A stretch of DNA of 7,570 nt, taken from assembly GCA_026983935.1 (NCBI GenBank), contig JALSTC010000744.1, forward strand, positions 1 to 7,570, written 5' to 3'. Every line of letters starts with the position of its first letter. Position 1 is the stretch's first letter. The notes beneath the pieces are model-generated. The model worked only from the letters and a program-made list of their open reading frames with translations. It was not told the DNA's origin and did no database searches. Of this stretch, positions 7,011 through 7,570 are shown in pieces. This DNA comes from Ardenticatenia bacterium (lineage in GTDB: Bacteria > Chloroflexota > Anaerolineae > Aggregatilineales > Ch27). Both the position numbers and the translations under genes were made by a program.

Positions 7011-7071
7011 TCCGAATTCCCTTCTGGCTAGCGTTCTACAGCACATTTACAGCGCACGGCCCCGGGCCAAA

Positions 7072-7077
7072 ACTATA
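7072..7077 (-). promoter_or_regulatory. Possible -10 element of the ABC operon
   Basis: TATAGT on the minus strand (bases 7077-7072) matches five of six positions of the -10 consensus and lies about 60 bases upstream of the ATPase start. I cannot see a -35 hexamer at the right spacing. The region between the foldase terminator and the ATPase is where the operon promoter must be, unless the operon depends on readthrough. A GC-rich dyad GGCCC-C-GGGCC (7058-7068) falls in the predicted leader. Confidence 0.2.
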
Positions 7078-7107
7078 TGAGCATAATCGATCTTACCACG
7101 CAGGCCC

Positions 7108-7143
7108 AAAAGCCACCCCCCCCAGTTTTACGGGGGATGGCTT
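7108..7143 (-). terminator. Factor-independent terminator of the PpiC foldase gene
   Basis: Read on the minus strand, AAGCCATCCCCC (7143-7132) pairs with GGGGGGTGGCTT (7121-7110): 12 pairs including one U-G wobble, closing a loop of about ten bases. The stem runs straight into TTTT (7111-7108). It lies about 40 bases beyond the foldase stop codon and separates that gene from the ABC operon. On the plus strand the wobble becomes an A-C mismatch and the T-run is absent, so the minus direction is the functional one. The 3' arm contains eight consecutive G (7123-7116). Confidence 0.8.
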
Positions 7144-7182
7144 CTCGCTACGTGTACTATTCCGATTTTATCTTCTGCAGGA

Positions 7183-7570
7183 TTATTCAGAAGCAGCAGA
7201 TGGCGTCGCCATGGCCTCCAATGCGGTGTTCATAGCCGCTTCCAATTCTCCCAGGTAAGGGGTCATATCCGCCGGACGCGGGTCTGACGGATAGGCTTCC
7301 CGCCAGATGTCATTGATTTCGACGGCATCCTTCTGGCGGCGCAGCCAGTTCTGAAAATGGAGCGCCCGCAGCTCATCATATTGATCAGGGGTCAACACAG
7401 TAGGCCGCCGGTCGGTCACCTGAGCCACGTCGTAGCCGTATTCAGTCTCGATCGGCCCGACAATTTCCCCCGTCTGAGCCGCATGAAGCGCCTCGGCCAG
7501 CGGCTCCGGAAGCTGATCGGAAGTGACGAAACCCAGTTCGCCCCCGTTGCCCTGGGCACCGGGATCAAGC
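7183..7570 (-). CDS. PpiC (parvulin-type) peptidyl-prolyl cis-trans isomerase, C-terminal part
   Basis: The frame is open from the right edge to TAA at 7185-7183, showing the last 128 residues; the start lies beyond the window. The first part is the second half of a parvulin rotamase domain: NGGELGFVTSDQLPEPLAEA, then TGEIVGPIETEYGYDVAQV and DRRP, the usual end of the domain. A C-terminal helical segment follows (LTPDQYDELRALHFQNWL) with an acidic/Ala tail. Proteins of this type (SurA, PrsA, PpiD-like) help fold exported proteins outside the cytoplasmic membrane; the signal peptide or lipobox that would prove this is outside the view. The GTG at 7428 is a Val codon inside the domain (GYDV), not a start. 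Which subfamily it belongs to cannot be settled from this fragment. Confidence 0.85.
   Translation of the reverse strand, partial: LDPGAQGNGGELGFVTSDQLPEPLAEALHAAQTGEIVGPIETEYGYDVAQVTDRRPTVLTPDQYDELRALHFQNWLRRQKDAVEINDIWREAYPSDPRPADMTPYLGELEAAMNTALEAMATPSAASE

Noticed and set aside
5958..7031. 357-codon open frame on the plus strand opposite the ATPase
   Set aside because: It is longer than the ATPase itself, but all ABC motifs are on the minus strand; the plus-strand translation is His/Gln-rich without any domain.
7183..7428. Independent small 81-codon gene starting with GTG at 7428
   Set aside because: The frame stays open upstream to the window edge and the added residues complete a parvulin domain (GELGFV through YGYDV), so the GTG is an internal Val codon.

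Overview
The window reads as an ordinary chromosomal stretch of a free-living bacterium with moderately high G+C. My best guess is a Chloroflexota (Anaerolineae-type) genome. The grounds are the DUF3417-type alpha-glucan phosphorylase, its placement beside a glgC-like gene and a free-standing CBM48 protein, and a SurA/PrsA-like foldase whose C-terminal extension resembles those lineages. The taxonomic call is an inference from protein character, not from a marker gene.

Left part (1-3508), storage-glucan metabolism. The 3' end of a GlgC-like ADP-glucose pyrophosphorylase (+) converges, with only 13 bases between stop codons, on a 98-residue free-standing CBM48 (glycogen-binding/isoamylase early set) protein (-). 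A 266-base divergent region follows, carrying a candidate promoter for each side. Then comes a complete 855-residue alpha-glucan phosphorylase GlgP (+), with the PLP lysine and phosphate-binding residues in place. Together these cover making the glucosyl donor for glycogen, binding the glucan, and releasing glucose-1-phosphate from it. No glycogen synthase or branching enzyme lies in the window.

Middle (3508-3600). Two hairpins sit between glgP and the convergent ABC operon. The second has a perfect 10-bp GC-rich stem and probably serves as a terminator for one or both directions.

Right part (3600-7010, minus strand). A three-gene ABC exporter operon is transcribed in the order ATPase, permease, permease. 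The genes are joined by 8-base (ATGCGTAA) and 4-base (GTGA) stop/start overlaps, each with a good Shine-Dalgarno. The two permeases are paralogues with the NatB/YhaP-like layout: one N-terminal helix, an extracytoplasmic domain, an EEKE cytoplasmic motif, then further helices. They probably form a heterodimer on an ATPase dimer. The substrate cannot be read from the sequence.

Far right (7110-7570). This holds a factor-independent terminator and, upstream of it on the minus strand, the C-terminal 128 residues of a parvulin-type (PpiC) peptidyl-prolyl isomerase that runs off the window.

I found no CRISPR array, mobile element, RNA gene or convincing undescribed system. The most interesting item is the small free-standing CBM48 protein between glgC and glgP.
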